DNA of 48,394 nt from an uncultured Clostridia bacterium (GTDB lineage: Bacteria; Bacillota; Clostridia; Oscillospirales; Ruminococcaceae). This document shows, one piece after another, positions 26,470-34,675 of the stretch. Below the pieces are notes generated by a model that was not told the origin of the DNA, ran no database searches, and was given only the letters and a program-made list of their open reading frames with translations. How positions within the stretch are numbered: position 1 is the stretch's first letter; every line of letters begins with the position of its first letter. The DNA lies in assembly GCA_944388075.1 (NCBI GenBank), contig CALXHI010000005.1, positions 1 to 48,394 of the forward strand. The letters are read 5' to 3'. Both the position numbers and the translations under genes were made by a program.

Positions 26470-27395
26470 GTTTCAAATAACCCCATAGAAAGATAATGTT
26501 CCCCGTTGTCAGGCATAAGCGCAACGATGCGTTTTCCGGCAAATTCGGGTTCTCTGCCTAAAATTGCCGCTGCCGCCAATGCTGCGCCGCCGGAGATGCC
26601 AATCAAAATACCTTCGGTCTGCGCCATCTTCCGACATGCCGCATACGCCTGTTCTTCTGAAATTGTCATCACACGGTCGCAGATGCTTGCATCGTAAATC
26701 TCCGGCACAAATCCCGCACCGATACCCTGCAAACCATGCGCACCGGCAGAACCGCCGGATAATACCGCCGATTTCGCCGGTTCGACTGCGATGATCTGCA
26801 CAGACGGATTCTGCTCCTTCAAATAACGTCCAACACCGGTCAGCGTACCGCCTGTACCGACGCCGGCAACGAATGCCGCAACCGTACCATCGGTATCTGT
26901 CCAGATTTCAGGACCGGTTGCCGTATAATGCGCAGCCGGATTCGAAAAATTGACAAACTGTCCCGGAATCACCGATCCGGAAATCTCTTGCTGCAAGGCT
27001 TCCGCTTTCGCAATCGCACCTGCCATGCCCAATTTGCCATCGGTCAGCACAAGCTCTGCGCCATGTGCCTGTAAGAGTTGTCGCCGCTCCGCACTCATCG
27101 TGTCCGGCATCGTCAAAATCACACGCAAACCGTAAAGCGTTGCTGCTGCCGCCAACCCGATACCCGTGTTGCCGCTGGTCGGCTCGATAATCGTATCGCC
27201 CGGTTGCAGCCGACCGTCTGCGAGCATATCTTGCAGCATACGCACTGCCGCTCTGTCCTTGACACTGCCTGCCGGATTATAGACTTCCAGCTTTGCAATC
27301 AGCTCCGCAGCAACGCCCTCTGCCTTCGCATAGCGGGATACCGCAAGCAAGGGCGTATGCCCTGCCAAATCCGAAAAATCTTTGTAAATACGCAT
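26466..27395 (-). CDS. cysK: Cysteine synthase A
   Basis: Predicted 309 residues. PLP enzyme making cysteine from O-acetylserine and sulfide. The PLP lysine is in NPAGSVKDRAA; other motifs are EPTSGNTGIGLAAAA, the phosphate-binding GVGTGGTLTGVGRYL and the C-terminal GISGGAALAAA. The start at 27393-27395 lies eight bases after AAAGGCGG and one base past the tsaD stop. It lies between tRNA-modification genes; cysteine is the sulfur source for thiolation by TtcA, so the link may be functional. Confidence 0.95.
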   Translation of the reverse strand: MRIYKDFSDLAGHTPLLAVSRYAKAEGVAAELIAKLEVYNPAGSVKDRAAVRMLQDMLADGRLQPGDTIIEPTSGNTGIGLAAAATLYGLRVILTMPDTMSAERRQLLQAHGAELVLTDGKLGMAGAIAKAEALQQEISGSVIPGQFVNFSNPAAHYTATGPEIWTDTDGTVAAFVAGVGTGGTLTGVGRYLKEQNPSVQIIAVEPAKSAVLSGGSAGAHGLQGIGAGFVPEIYDASICDRVMTISEEQAYAACRKMAQTEGILIGISGGAALAAAAILGREPEFAGKRIVALMPDNGEHYLSMGLFET

Positions 27396-27396
27396 C

Positions 27397-28431
27397 TTAT
27401 ATGCCGCCTTTCCAATCGACCGATTCGCCGTGCAGTTCCTTGGAAGCCATTGCATTCAGGCTCTCATCTGCCGTGATGCCCGCAAGGAAATTGTAATACC
27501 CCTGACTCGCAATCATCGCCGCATTGTCGCCGCAAAGTGCAATGCTCGGCATATACAGCGTATATCCACGTTCATCACATGCCTTCTGCAAGGCAGCACG
27601 CACACCGGTATTCGCCGAAACACCGCCCGATAATGCGATCGTTTTGTAGCCATAAGCTTCCGCTGCCGCTATCGTTTTGTCCGTCAGCACATTGGCAATC
27701 TGCGTCTGCAATGCTGCTGCCAAATCCGCTCGATTGACCGTTTCATGGCATTGCTCCGCATGGTGCAGCAGATTGACCACATAGGTTTTCAATCCCGAAA
27801 AGCTGAAATCATAGGGCGAACCATCTATCTTCGTGTGGGGCAGCCGATATGCCTTCGGATCGCCGTTTTGTGCCGCACGGTCAATGTGCAAACCGCCCGG
27901 ATACGGAAATTGCATTGCCCGGGCGCATTTGTCAAAGCATTCCCCTGCTGCATCATCCCGAGTTCTGCCAATCGTTTGAAATGTGGTATAGTCGGTGACT
28001 GCCGCAATTCTCGTATGACCGCCACTGACAATCAGTGCCAAATACGGCGGTTTCAATTCCGGATGCAGCAGATAATTCGCTGCTGCATGCCCCTCTGTAT
28101 GGTGTACCGGAATCAGCGGTTTCTTCGCTGCCCATGCCAACCCCTTCGCATAGCTGACACCGACCAGCAATGCGCCAATCAGTCCCGGTGCAAAGGTGAC
28201 GGCAATGCCATCCACTTCCTCCAAAGTCATATGGGAATCGTCTAACGCCTGCCGTACCACACCGAGAATCGCTTCGGAATGCCGGCGAGATGCCAATTCC
28301 GGTACGACACCGCCGTATTTCTGATGTTCCGCTGCCTGCGACGCAATGACATTTGACAGAATTTTCCTGCCGTCCTCGACAATCGCTGCTGCCGTTTCGT
28401 CACAGGAACTTTCAATTCCCAGAATCCGCAT
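27397..28431 (-). CDS. tsaD: tRNA threonylcarbamoyladenosine transferase TsaD
   Basis: Predicted 344 residues. It transfers the threonylcarbamoyl group to A37 of ANN-decoding tRNAs with TsaB and TsaE. Motifs: ILGIESSCDETAAAIV at the start, the metal-binding HHTEGHAAA, LIVSGGHTRI, GECFDKCARAM and the C-terminal ALCGDNAAMIA. The ATG at 28429-28431 is ten bases from AAAGGAG and is preferred to a GTG nine bases upstream that lies only one base from it. It overlaps ttcA by 20 bases. tsaB and tsaE are not in the window. Confidence 0.96.
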   Translation of the reverse strand: MRILGIESSCDETAAAIVEDGRKILSNVIASQAAEHQKYGGVVPELASRRHSEAILGVVRQALDDSHMTLEEVDGIAVTFAPGLIGALLVGVSYAKGLAWAAKKPLIPVHHTEGHAAANYLLHPELKPPYLALIVSGGHTRIAAVTDYTTFQTIGRTRDDAAGECFDKCARAMQFPYPGGLHIDRAAQNGDPKAYRLPHTKIDGSPYDFSFSGLKTYVVNLLHHAEQCHETVNRADLAAALQTQIANVLTDKTIAAAEAYGYKTIALSGGVSANTGVRAALQKACDERGYTLYMPSIALCGDNAAMIASQGYYNFLAGITADESLNAMASKELHGESVDWKGGI

Positions 28432-29239
28432 TGCGTTCACGCTCCTTTGTTTCCATCATATGAAACCGTTCCGGCTTACCATTGGTCGACGGATCGTCCA
28501 TCGAAAGCTGTCGGCGATAAGTTACGCCGCCCCAGCCGTCCACATTCGCTCGGCGCATCGCACCAAAGACTCTCGTCTTAAAGCCCGGTTCGCACTTTTC
28601 CCGTTCCCGCACAAATTCCTTCATGCGCTCTCTGGACGTATGCCCGTCCACCGGACAGCGTGACTTAACGATTTCCGGAATAGTATGCTTCGCCGCATGG
28701 ATAATATCCCGTTCCGGTGCAAAGCTCAACGGTCGAATCAGTGTCAAGTCCTTGCGGGACAGATAGGATTTCGGTGCATAGCAGCCAATGCGCCCCTCGA
28801 TGAACAAATTCATCAAGAAGGTTTCAATCGCATCGTCATTGTGATGCCCGAGTGCCAGCTTATTGCAGCCCAATTCTTTTGCTGCATCGTGCAATGCACC
28901 TCGGCGCATCTTTGCACACAAACTGCATGGATGCGTTTCCTTCCGATGCTCGAACACGATTCTGCCAATCTGCGTCCGCATCAAATGATACGGCACACCG
29001 ATCTTATCGCAGTATCGCTGTACCGGCGAAAAATTCGTTGCAATGCCATCAAACTGCGGGTCAAGGGTAATGGCGATCAACTGATAGTCAAGCAGCCCAA
29101 ACCGCCGGAATTGATGCAATGCCGCCAGCAATACCAGACTGTCCTTGCCGCCGGAAATGCCGACTGCAATGTGGTCACCATTCTGTATGAGATCGTATTC
29201 CTGCACGGCTCTGCGCAGGTAGCCTAAAATCTTTTGCAT
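28412..29239 (-). CDS. ttcA: TtcA-type tRNA 2-thiocytidine synthetase
   Basis: Predicted 275 residues. ATP-pyrophosphatase with PP-loop VGISGGKDSLVLL (about 27-39), the paired cysteines in PCSLCAKMRRGAL, and a third cysteine in SRCPVDGHTSRE, the Fe-S cluster set of TtcA. It thiolates C32 of some tRNAs. The motif LALGHHNDDAIETFLMNL is also typical. The last 40 residues extend past the core and are not conserved in my reading. It begins five bases after the upstream gene's stop. Confidence 0.9.
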   Translation of the reverse strand: MQKILGYLRRAVQEYDLIQNGDHIAVGISGGKDSLVLLAALHQFRRFGLLDYQLIAITLDPQFDGIATNFSPVQRYCDKIGVPYHLMRTQIGRIVFEHRKETHPCSLCAKMRRGALHDAAKELGCNKLALGHHNDDAIETFLMNLFIEGRIGCYAPKSYLSRKDLTLIRPLSFAPERDIIHAAKHTIPEIVKSRCPVDGHTSRERMKEFVREREKCEPGFKTRVFGAMRRANVDGWGGVTYRRQLSMDDPSTNGKPERFHMMETKERERNADSGN

Positions 29240-29244
29240 AGAGA

Positions 29245-30453
29245 TCAGCCGTTCAGCAGTCGCTGCATAATCGTATAGCCGGGTGTAATCAGCAGACCCG
29301 TTTCCGCAGCGGTTTTCTCGGAGAACCCGACAACACCGGTCTGTGTCTTGGTGCTGTCATAGATGAAGAACGGAACGGCATCGTTCGTATGCGTACGAAT
29401 GCTTAAGGGCGTAGGATGATCGGGCGTGACCAGCACACGATAATCCCCCATCTCTGCCAATGCATCACAAACCGGCTTCAGAATTTTCTCGTCAATCAGT
29501 TCGATTGCACGAACCTTGTTCTCCGGCTCGCCTCTGTGGCCGCATTCATCCGGTGCTTCCACATGGATATAGACCAAATCCGCACCATCGTGGAACGCCT
29601 TGATGGCCGCCTGTGCCTTGCCATCGAAATTCGTGTCGAGATAGCCCGTTGCACCGTCCACATCAATGACCTGCATATGCGAAAACTTGCCGATGCCCTT
29701 CAGCAGGTCAACTGCCGAAATCATTGCGCCATGTACACCGTTTTTTTCGTAGAAATCATCGAGTGCTGCACGCTTGCCCTCGCCCCAAAGCCAAATGCTG
29801 TTGGCAGGACGCAAACCCTTTGCGACTCGTTCCAGATTGAGCGGATGCTTGCTCAGGAATTCGTACGACTTCCGCATCATCTCATACAGCACTGCCGCAT
29901 TCGGGTGCAGCGGCAGATATTCCTTGATCGGCTGACCGGTAATATCGTGTGGCGGTGTAACCTTACCCAGTTCCAACGTACCACCGTGCCAAATCAGGCA
30001 ATGGCGATAGCTGACACCGGAATACAGCGTGAAGGTTTCATTATTCAGCACCTTTGCCAGATCGCCAATCAGAATGCGGGCATCGGCAGTCGAGATATCG
30101 CCGGCACAATAATCAACCATCGTTTTGTCGGCATACTCCGACTCTTCCGATAGTGTCACCAAATTCGCACGCAGCGATACATCATCATCGAGCATGTCAA
30201 TGCCGATGCTGCCTGCCTCCAGCGGAGAACGACCCGTATAACAGCGTGCCGGATCATAGCCCAGTACTGCCAGATTCGCCACGTCGCTGCCCGGCTTCAT
30301 GCCATCCGGAACCGTCTTGACCAGACCAACCTCCGCACGCTCTGCCATACCCTTCATGAACGGCGCATTTGCTACCTCCAGCGGAGTTTTGTCGCCGAAT
30401 GCAGGCACCGCATAATCTGCCATGCCGTCACACAACATTACCAGATATTTCAT
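29245..30453 (-). CDS. ApgM-type cofactor-independent phosphoglycerate mutase or related putative homoserine kinase
   Basis: Predicted 402 residues of the alkaline-phosphatase superfamily. The metal-site motifs are seen: LVMLCDGMAD, TPLEVANAPFM, PGSDVANLAVLGYDP, HVEAPDECGHRGE and VTPDHPTP. This is the archaeal-type ApgM group, which interconverts 3- and 2-phosphoglycerate; a close branch of about 400 residues has been proposed to be homoserine kinases. The sequence alone does not separate them, and no threonine genes are nearby. The start ATG lies about ten bases after GGAGG. It is the first gene of the operon; I find no convincing promoter directly upstream. Confidence 0.85.
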   Translation of the reverse strand: MKYLVMLCDGMADYAVPAFGDKTPLEVANAPFMKGMAERAEVGLVKTVPDGMKPGSDVANLAVLGYDPARCYTGRSPLEAGSIGIDMLDDDVSLRANLVTLSEESEYADKTMVDYCAGDISTADARILIGDLAKVLNNETFTLYSGVSYRHCLIWHGGTLELGKVTPPHDITGQPIKEYLPLHPNAAVLYEMMRKSYEFLSKHPLNLERVAKGLRPANSIWLWGEGKRAALDDFYEKNGVHGAMISAVDLLKGIGKFSHMQVIDVDGATGYLDTNFDGKAQAAIKAFHDGADLVYIHVEAPDECGHRGEPENKVRAIELIDEKILKPVCDALAEMGDYRVLVTPDHPTPLSIRTHTNDAVPFFIYDSTKTQTGVVGFSEKTAAETGLLITPGYTIMQRLLNG

Positions 30454-30495
30454 TGTTCATCATCCTCCGATTAAAAGTTCTATACATAAACAAGA

Positions 30496-30530
30496 AAAAC
30501 GGGATGTGCCGATTTCCGCCATCCCGTTTT
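30496..30530 (-). terminator. Intrinsic terminator after the cysteine-rich protein gene
   Basis: AAAACGGGATG pairs with CATCCCGTTTT around 13 bases; a T run follows on the minus strand. It lies 43 bases upstream of the apgM-like start, so some readthrough may feed that operon. Confidence 0.75.
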
Positions 30531-30546
30531 CTCTCCATCGCTTGCT

Positions 30547-30897
30547 TTACTCAGCGGCATCCTTCGAGGCTGTGTCTTTTTCTTCAGTCACATCTGCTTC
30601 ATCTGTGACAGTTTCACATTCCTCACCAGGAGCATCGTTATCTGCTGCCGGCTCTTCGGGAATTGCAATGTCCAAATCCTCTTCGCAGATGCTGCAAGAG
30701 CAACAGTCACCGCAAACTTCATCCGCACCACAAGCGTCCGCTTCGCAGCCACCCTCGCAGCAATAATCATCGTCTTCCATGTCGTCTGCATCATAATGAC
30801 AGCAGGTCTGGGTTTGCTTCCGCTTCTTCAACAGAAGCCAAGTCGCCGTACCGGCAACCGCAAGTGCAGCCAAAGCAAAAACTGTAGATTTCTTCAT
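30547..30897 (-). CDS. Small cysteine-rich acidic membrane-anchored protein, unknown
   Basis: Predicted 116 residues. One membrane segment (about 5-23) is followed by a basic stop KKRK and then a strongly acidic tail with twelve cysteines (positions 32, 33, 46, 47, 51, 56, 62, 65, 66, 68, 71 and 94), many in pairs or CxxCC and CxC patterns (VCGDCCSCSIC). The basic residues after the segment favour the tail being cytosolic, though this is not certain. Such a tail could bind metals or an Fe-S cluster. I recognise no family. The ATG chosen is seven bases from AGAGG. It is a single-gene unit with a strong promoter and terminator, so it is probably well expressed. Confidence 0.7.
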   Translation of the reverse strand: MKKSTVFALAALAVAGTATWLLLKKRKQTQTCCHYDADDMEDDDYCCEGGCEADACGADEVCGDCCSCSICEEDLDIAIPEEPAADNDAPGEECETVTDEADVTEEKDTASKDAAE

Positions 30898-30929
30898 AGT
30901 CATACCTCTTTCTCCGCGGTTCATCGTCC

Positions 30930-30971
30930 CATGGTGTACCATGAGGTCACTGCTTTGCGGGTCACAGTGAT
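30930..30971 (-). promoter_or_regulatory. Two inverted repeats in the leader of the cysteine-rich protein gene
   Basis: CATGGT-GT-ACCATG (30930-30943) and TCAC-A-GTGA (30962-30970) lie between the expected transcription start and the ribosome site; candidate operators or leader hairpins. Confidence 0.45.
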
Positions 30972-30983
30972 CCGGACAAGTAT

Positions 30984-31012
30984 ATTATACCACAGAAATC
31001 CCAATATTTCAA
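30984..31012 (-). promoter_or_regulatory. Strong sigma-A promoter of the cysteine-rich protein gene
   Basis: Minus-strand TTGAAA (31007-31012) and TATAAT (30984-30989), 17-base spacer, with TGTGG before the -10 box. Confidence 0.75.
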
Positions 31013-31040
31013 GGGGGCTTTGCATTTTTTCTACGATTTT

Positions 31041-32759
31041 TCACAGCTTGATCTGCGTTTTATGGGGCGTATAGTTTGTCACATCCAGACGATAGCGGCC
31101 TTCGCCGATGGATTCCATACCCAACTGAGCATAAAATTCTGCAACCATGCCGTTTTTCGCTGTCGGCAGGTATTCTCCAATCAGCCAACGATAGCCTGCG
31201 GCCTGCGTCAATGCCACAACCGCATCAAACAGGCATTCCTCTACCCCACGCCGCAACACACGACAGCTCATCAGCCATGTGTCGATAAAAAGCGCATCCT
31301 CTTGTTTTTCCAGTATCACAACGCTGATCAAACCATGTTCCCCGAACCGATCGGAAAGTGTCATATAGCGTGTGATGTAGCGATCATCCTGCGAAATGGC
31401 AGCGATTTCCGATTCAGTATAGCGCACCGTCCGCAGATTGAACTGATTGGAACGCTGCGTCAACTGGGCAATACGAGGATAATGAAATGCGTCAAATGGC
31501 ACAATCACACCAACCATTTCCAGCGACTCCAAATACGCATCATAATCCGAAAAGCTTGATTGCAATGCCTTTCGTCCGGCTTCTGCCTGATACTGCGCCG
31601 TACGCTCGGCATCGGCAGACGAAAAGCTCACCGCCTCAAACAAATGCAAATCCTGCAAATATTGCGGTGCCTCAGACGGATCCTCCGGCAGTTCCGGTAC
31701 TGTCACTTCCGGCAGCATCCCTCGCACAAGATCGCGCTCAAATGGGTTATCATCCAGAAATACCATGCTGTCGAAACCAATATCGAGCGTATCCCGAATC
31801 TTGCGGATATTCGATGCTTTATCTTCCCAGTTGGCGACAAATACGGCGATATCTTCCAATCGCAGTATCATCTCCGGATGATGTAAAAAGGGTTCTTTTG
31901 CGATGGCTTCCTCATTTTTGCTGCATACACAGAGAATAATGCCTCGGCGTTTCAGCTCGAGCAGCCATGTTTGCAATGCTGCGAATGCAGGGCCCGTTCC
32001 CAAATCGCCCAAGGCAATCCCGTCCATGCCGTCATCACCGATCACACCGCCCCAGAGCGTATTGTCCAAATCGGTGATCACACATTTCTTCACGCTCCCT
32101 TGCAATCCCAGCATCACATCGGTCATGCGTGCAGCCAGCAGCGGCAGCGTATCCGTGCAGACTGCCATCTTTGCCAGATACCACTCTCTGTCACGGTAAA
32201 ACGCATCCTGTCCCACACGATTGGCAATCGCTGACAGCGCAATCGGATAGACCTGCGGCGCAGTCGCTGCCATTGCTTCAGACAGCAAAAAATTGAGCTT
32301 TCGGCACTGATATGCAAACGATATCGGCTGCCGCAGCGCATAGCTGCCGAATACCGCATCGTCTGTTTCCGGGAAATCCGGACAGAGAATCTTCGCATTT
32401 GTATGTGCTGCCAGCTGCGCCCAAAGTCCGCAGATGCGTTCACATTCCCGTTCCGCAAACGAAATGCGTTCCGCAGGAACGGTATGGTAAAAACGTTTCT
32501 GACATTTCTCTACGCTGAACCATAACAGCACAAAATCCGGTTTCGCTTCATACAGCGGTGACCCTGCATCGAGAATCATCGCCTCAAATTGATCGTATGC
32601 ACCGTCAATCACCGTCATCGGACGACCTCGGCGCACGGTTTCCCCACGAATGGCCGTCGCAAGCTGCTGTGTTGCACAGTCACCCAAAATGTAGAGCGTC
32701 TGCGTTCCTACCGCCTGCTTTGCCAGCCGTTTCAAAGCGGAATAGGTTACGGTTTCCAT
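31041..32759 (-). CDS. FkbH-like protein (HAD-IIIC phosphatase with acyltransferase-like C-terminus)
   Basis: Predicted 572 residues. The N-terminal 200 residues resemble the SGNH-like segment of FkbH proteins (YILGDCATQQL). The HAD domain (about 225-355) has the DxD motif TDLDNTLWGGVIGDDG (Asp230, Asp232), CVCSKNEEA and MVFLDDNPFERDLV. The C-terminal 170 residues (RSNQFNLRTVRYTESEI, DTWLMSCRVLRRGVEE) match the family's GNAT-like end. FkbH enzymes move a glyceryl group from 1,3-bisphosphoglycerate to an acyl carrier protein. No carrier protein, PKS or capsule gene is in the window, so the role is open. It follows the amidase gene by 26 bases and is probably co-transcribed. Confidence 0.87.
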   Translation of the reverse strand: METVTYSALKRLAKQAVGTQTLYILGDCATQQLATAIRGETVRRGRPMTVIDGAYDQFEAMILDAGSPLYEAKPDFVLLWFSVEKCQKRFYHTVPAERISFAERECERICGLWAQLAAHTNAKILCPDFPETDDAVFGSYALRQPISFAYQCRKLNFLLSEAMAATAPQVYPIALSAIANRVGQDAFYRDREWYLAKMAVCTDTLPLLAARMTDVMLGLQGSVKKCVITDLDNTLWGGVIGDDGMDGIALGDLGTGPAFAALQTWLLELKRRGIILCVCSKNEEAIAKEPFLHHPEMILRLEDIAVFVANWEDKASNIRKIRDTLDIGFDSMVFLDDNPFERDLVRGMLPEVTVPELPEDPSEAPQYLQDLHLFEAVSFSSADAERTAQYQAEAGRKALQSSFSDYDAYLESLEMVGVIVPFDAFHYPRIAQLTQRSNQFNLRTVRYTESEIAAISQDDRYITRYMTLSDRFGEHGLISVVILEKQEDALFIDTWLMSCRVLRRGVEECLFDAVVALTQAAGYRWLIGEYLPTAKNGMVAEFYAQLGMESIGEGRYRLDVTNYTPHKTQIKL

Positions 32760-32785
32760 GTTGTTTCCTCTCTCTTTATCATTCG

Positions 32786-33553
32786 TCAGGGCTTGTACAT
32801 ACCCTGATCAATCGCAAGCTCCATAATGCCTTGCGCAATCGCATCGGCATAAGCATCGAATTTTTGATCAAAGTTGGTATTGTCCTCCTCCGAATTGACA
32901 AAGCCCAGCTCAATCAAACAGCTTGGCATATTCGTGTTCGCATTGACATAGTAGCTGTGTCCGGATTCATCTGCCGATTCTCCACGGAAGCCATAGCGAA
33001 TGCCGCGGTTTCGGCTGATACCAACATCTTCCAGCAATTCCATGATATATTCCGCAAGCTGCCGGTCGACCTCGTCGGTTTCCTTGTTCACCCAAATCTC
33101 TACACCGTTTCCGACTTCGGCTATGTTCCGGTGAATCGAAACAAACAGGTCTGCATTCGCATCATTCGCAATGCGGCAGCGTTCTTCCAGCTCGACAAAC
33201 ACATCCTCTTCTCTCGTTGCGATCACCTGCACATTCGGATAGGTTTCCAGCTTTTCGCAGACCGCCTCACTCATACGCAGCGTATCTTCCTTTTCAATGC
33301 GCAACGGCGTATCGGATACACAGCCGCCGTCATTGCCGCCGTGACCGGCATCGATCACAACCACAAAATCCGCAGTTGCTTGAAACGGCTGCTCCGCATT
33401 TTCCGCACCGGACTGCGTGTCGACGATTGCACTGCTGTCGGACTGACTTTCCTGCGGTTTCTCATCACCGCCGCATTGTGTACACAGCAGCAAAAACAGC
33501 GGTATGAATACCAGTGCCACACGCTCCCATCGAATTCGTCTTCTTCCTGCCAT
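32786..33553 (-). CDS. N-acetylmuramoyl-L-alanine amidase (Amidase_3)
   Basis: Predicted 255 residues. An N-terminal hydrophobic segment (about 12-26) exports or anchors the protein. It ends near Cys residues but the LLCTQC context is a poor lipobox, so a membrane anchor is more likely. After a Ser/Gln-rich linker, the catalytic domain (about 62-250) has all zinc and catalytic residues: His71 in DAGHGG, Glu87, His141 in SIHRN and Glu215 in IELGFV. It cleaves the bond between MurNAc and the stem peptide. It has its own promoter and precedes the FkbH-like gene. Confidence 0.92.
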   Translation of the reverse strand: MAGRRRIRWERVALVFIPLFLLLCTQCGGDEKPQESQSDSSAIVDTQSGAENAEQPFQATADFVVVIDAGHGGNDGGCVSDTPLRIEKEDTLRMSEAVCEKLETYPNVQVIATREEDVFVELEERCRIANDANADLFVSIHRNIAEVGNGVEIWVNKETDEVDRQLAEYIMELLEDVGISRNRGIRYGFRGESADESGHSYYVNANTNMPSCLIELGFVNSEEDNTNFDQKFDAYADAIAQGIMELAIDQGMYKP

Positions 33554-33605
33554 AACACTTCCTTGATCCTTCCGTTTTGGACTTCACCGATTGCTCAGCA
33601 CCTAT

Positions 33606-33634
33606 AGTATACCACATTTGATTCAAAAATGCAA
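33606..33634 (-). promoter_or_regulatory. Sigma-A promoter of the amidase gene
   Basis: Minus-strand TTGCAT (33629-33634) and TATACT (33606-33611), 17-base spacer, just past the end of the GH113 gene. Confidence 0.68.
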
Positions 33635-33639
33635 GCTGA

Positions 33640-34614
33640 TTATTTCTCGGTATACCAACGGCGCAGCACCAGCTCCGCTTCCTTGCCATAGCAGGTAAAG
33701 TCACGGTTCTCGTGAATTTGGTCGTCCGGCGTCAGCTTCGCCTTCCAATCCCACCAGAAAAATCCGCTGAACCACGGTTCATCCCAAAATGTTTCCATCG
33801 CTGTTTCGTAGAAATCCGCCTGCTCGCGCTCATCGGTCGGCAGATTGTAGCGATCATGGAAATCGTACGGATAGGCACTGCAGCCCTGTTCATTCCGCAT
33901 ACCGATTTCCGCAAACATCAGCGGTCGCTGATAGTATGCTGTCATTTTCCGCAGTGTTTCCCGCACCTGCTCCCACGAGGCTTTCATCTGTGCCGCCGAT
34001 GTGTCTACACCATCGGTTAAACGGTAATACGCCGAGATGCCGATGATATCCACCGCTGACAGCCAAGAATACTTGAACTCATCGCCGTGGTTGATATTGT
34101 GCATCAGCAGACCGTGATAGACCTGCCGTACCTGCTCGATCATTGTCACGCAACGCTCCGCATAGCGATCCATACCATCCATTTCACAGCCCGTACAGAG
34201 CATTTCACAGCCCTCTGCTGCCGCAATTTTCGCATAGTGCAGCAAAAACTGCGTATACGATGCAAACCATTCGCCCAGATAATCTCGTTTGCTCGTGCTG
34301 TCGGACGGAAACCGGATTCTCGCTCTCCAGACATCGTCCAAACAGTCTACCATCGGTTTCAAGCAAACCTTCATGCCCAGCTGTTTCGCATAGCGTATCG
34401 CAAACCGTACATCCTCATCAGTCTGTGTTCTGCCGTAAACCGGATGTACCATCGTCGACTGATAGCTCTCCTGATACGCATTGACCGGAATGCAAATCCA
34501 GTCCGGACCATTGGAATGCAGCCGCTTCATCGAACGCTTGGCGTCCTCTGTTTGGTATGCGCCGCTTTTCGAGAATGCACCCCAAGTATAGCCTTTGCAA
34601 AATAATCGTTCCAT
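33640..34614 (-). CDS. GH113 family glycosidase (probable cytosolic beta-mannan-acting enzyme)
   Basis: Predicted 324 residues, the usual GH113 size, with no signal peptide. The start region LFCKGYTWGAFSKSGAY is typical. The probable acid/base is Glu144 in CTGCEMDGMD and the nucleophile Glu236 in LMFAEIGMRNEQG; FSGFFWWDWKA is also a family element. Known GH113 enzymes hydrolyse beta-1,4-mannan or mannooligosaccharides. Being intracellular, it should act on imported oligosaccharides. AAGGAG lies five bases before the ATG, directly after a terminator hairpin of the GH94 gene, so it may depend on readthrough from GH94. Confidence 0.86.
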   Translation of the reverse strand: MERLFCKGYTWGAFSKSGAYQTEDAKRSMKRLHSNGPDWICIPVNAYQESYQSTMVHPVYGRTQTDEDVRFAIRYAKQLGMKVCLKPMVDCLDDVWRARIRFPSDSTSKRDYLGEWFASYTQFLLHYAKIAAAEGCEMLCTGCEMDGMDRYAERCVTMIEQVRQVYHGLLMHNINHGDEFKYSWLSAVDIIGISAYYRLTDGVDTSAAQMKASWEQVRETLRKMTAYYQRPLMFAEIGMRNEQGCSAYPYDFHDRYNLPTDEREQADFYETAMETFWDEPWFSGFFWWDWKAKLTPDDQIHENRDFTCYGKEAELVLRRWYTEK

Positions 34615-34631
34615 ATCTGCTCCTTACATAA

Positions 34632-34661
34632 AAAGGTCAGAGGCCGAAACCTCTGACCTTT
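34632..34661 (-). terminator. Intrinsic terminator between GH94 and GH113
   Basis: AAAGGTCAGAGG pairs perfectly with CCTCTGACCTTT around six bases; TTTTTA follows on the minus strand, immediately before the GH113 ribosome site. Confidence 0.85.
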
Positions 34662-34675
34662 CGCTTGTTATGGAA

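Noticed and set aside
32786..33553. The amidase as a lipoprotein
   Set aside because: Cysteines follow the hydrophobic segment, but the residues before them do not fit a lipobox.
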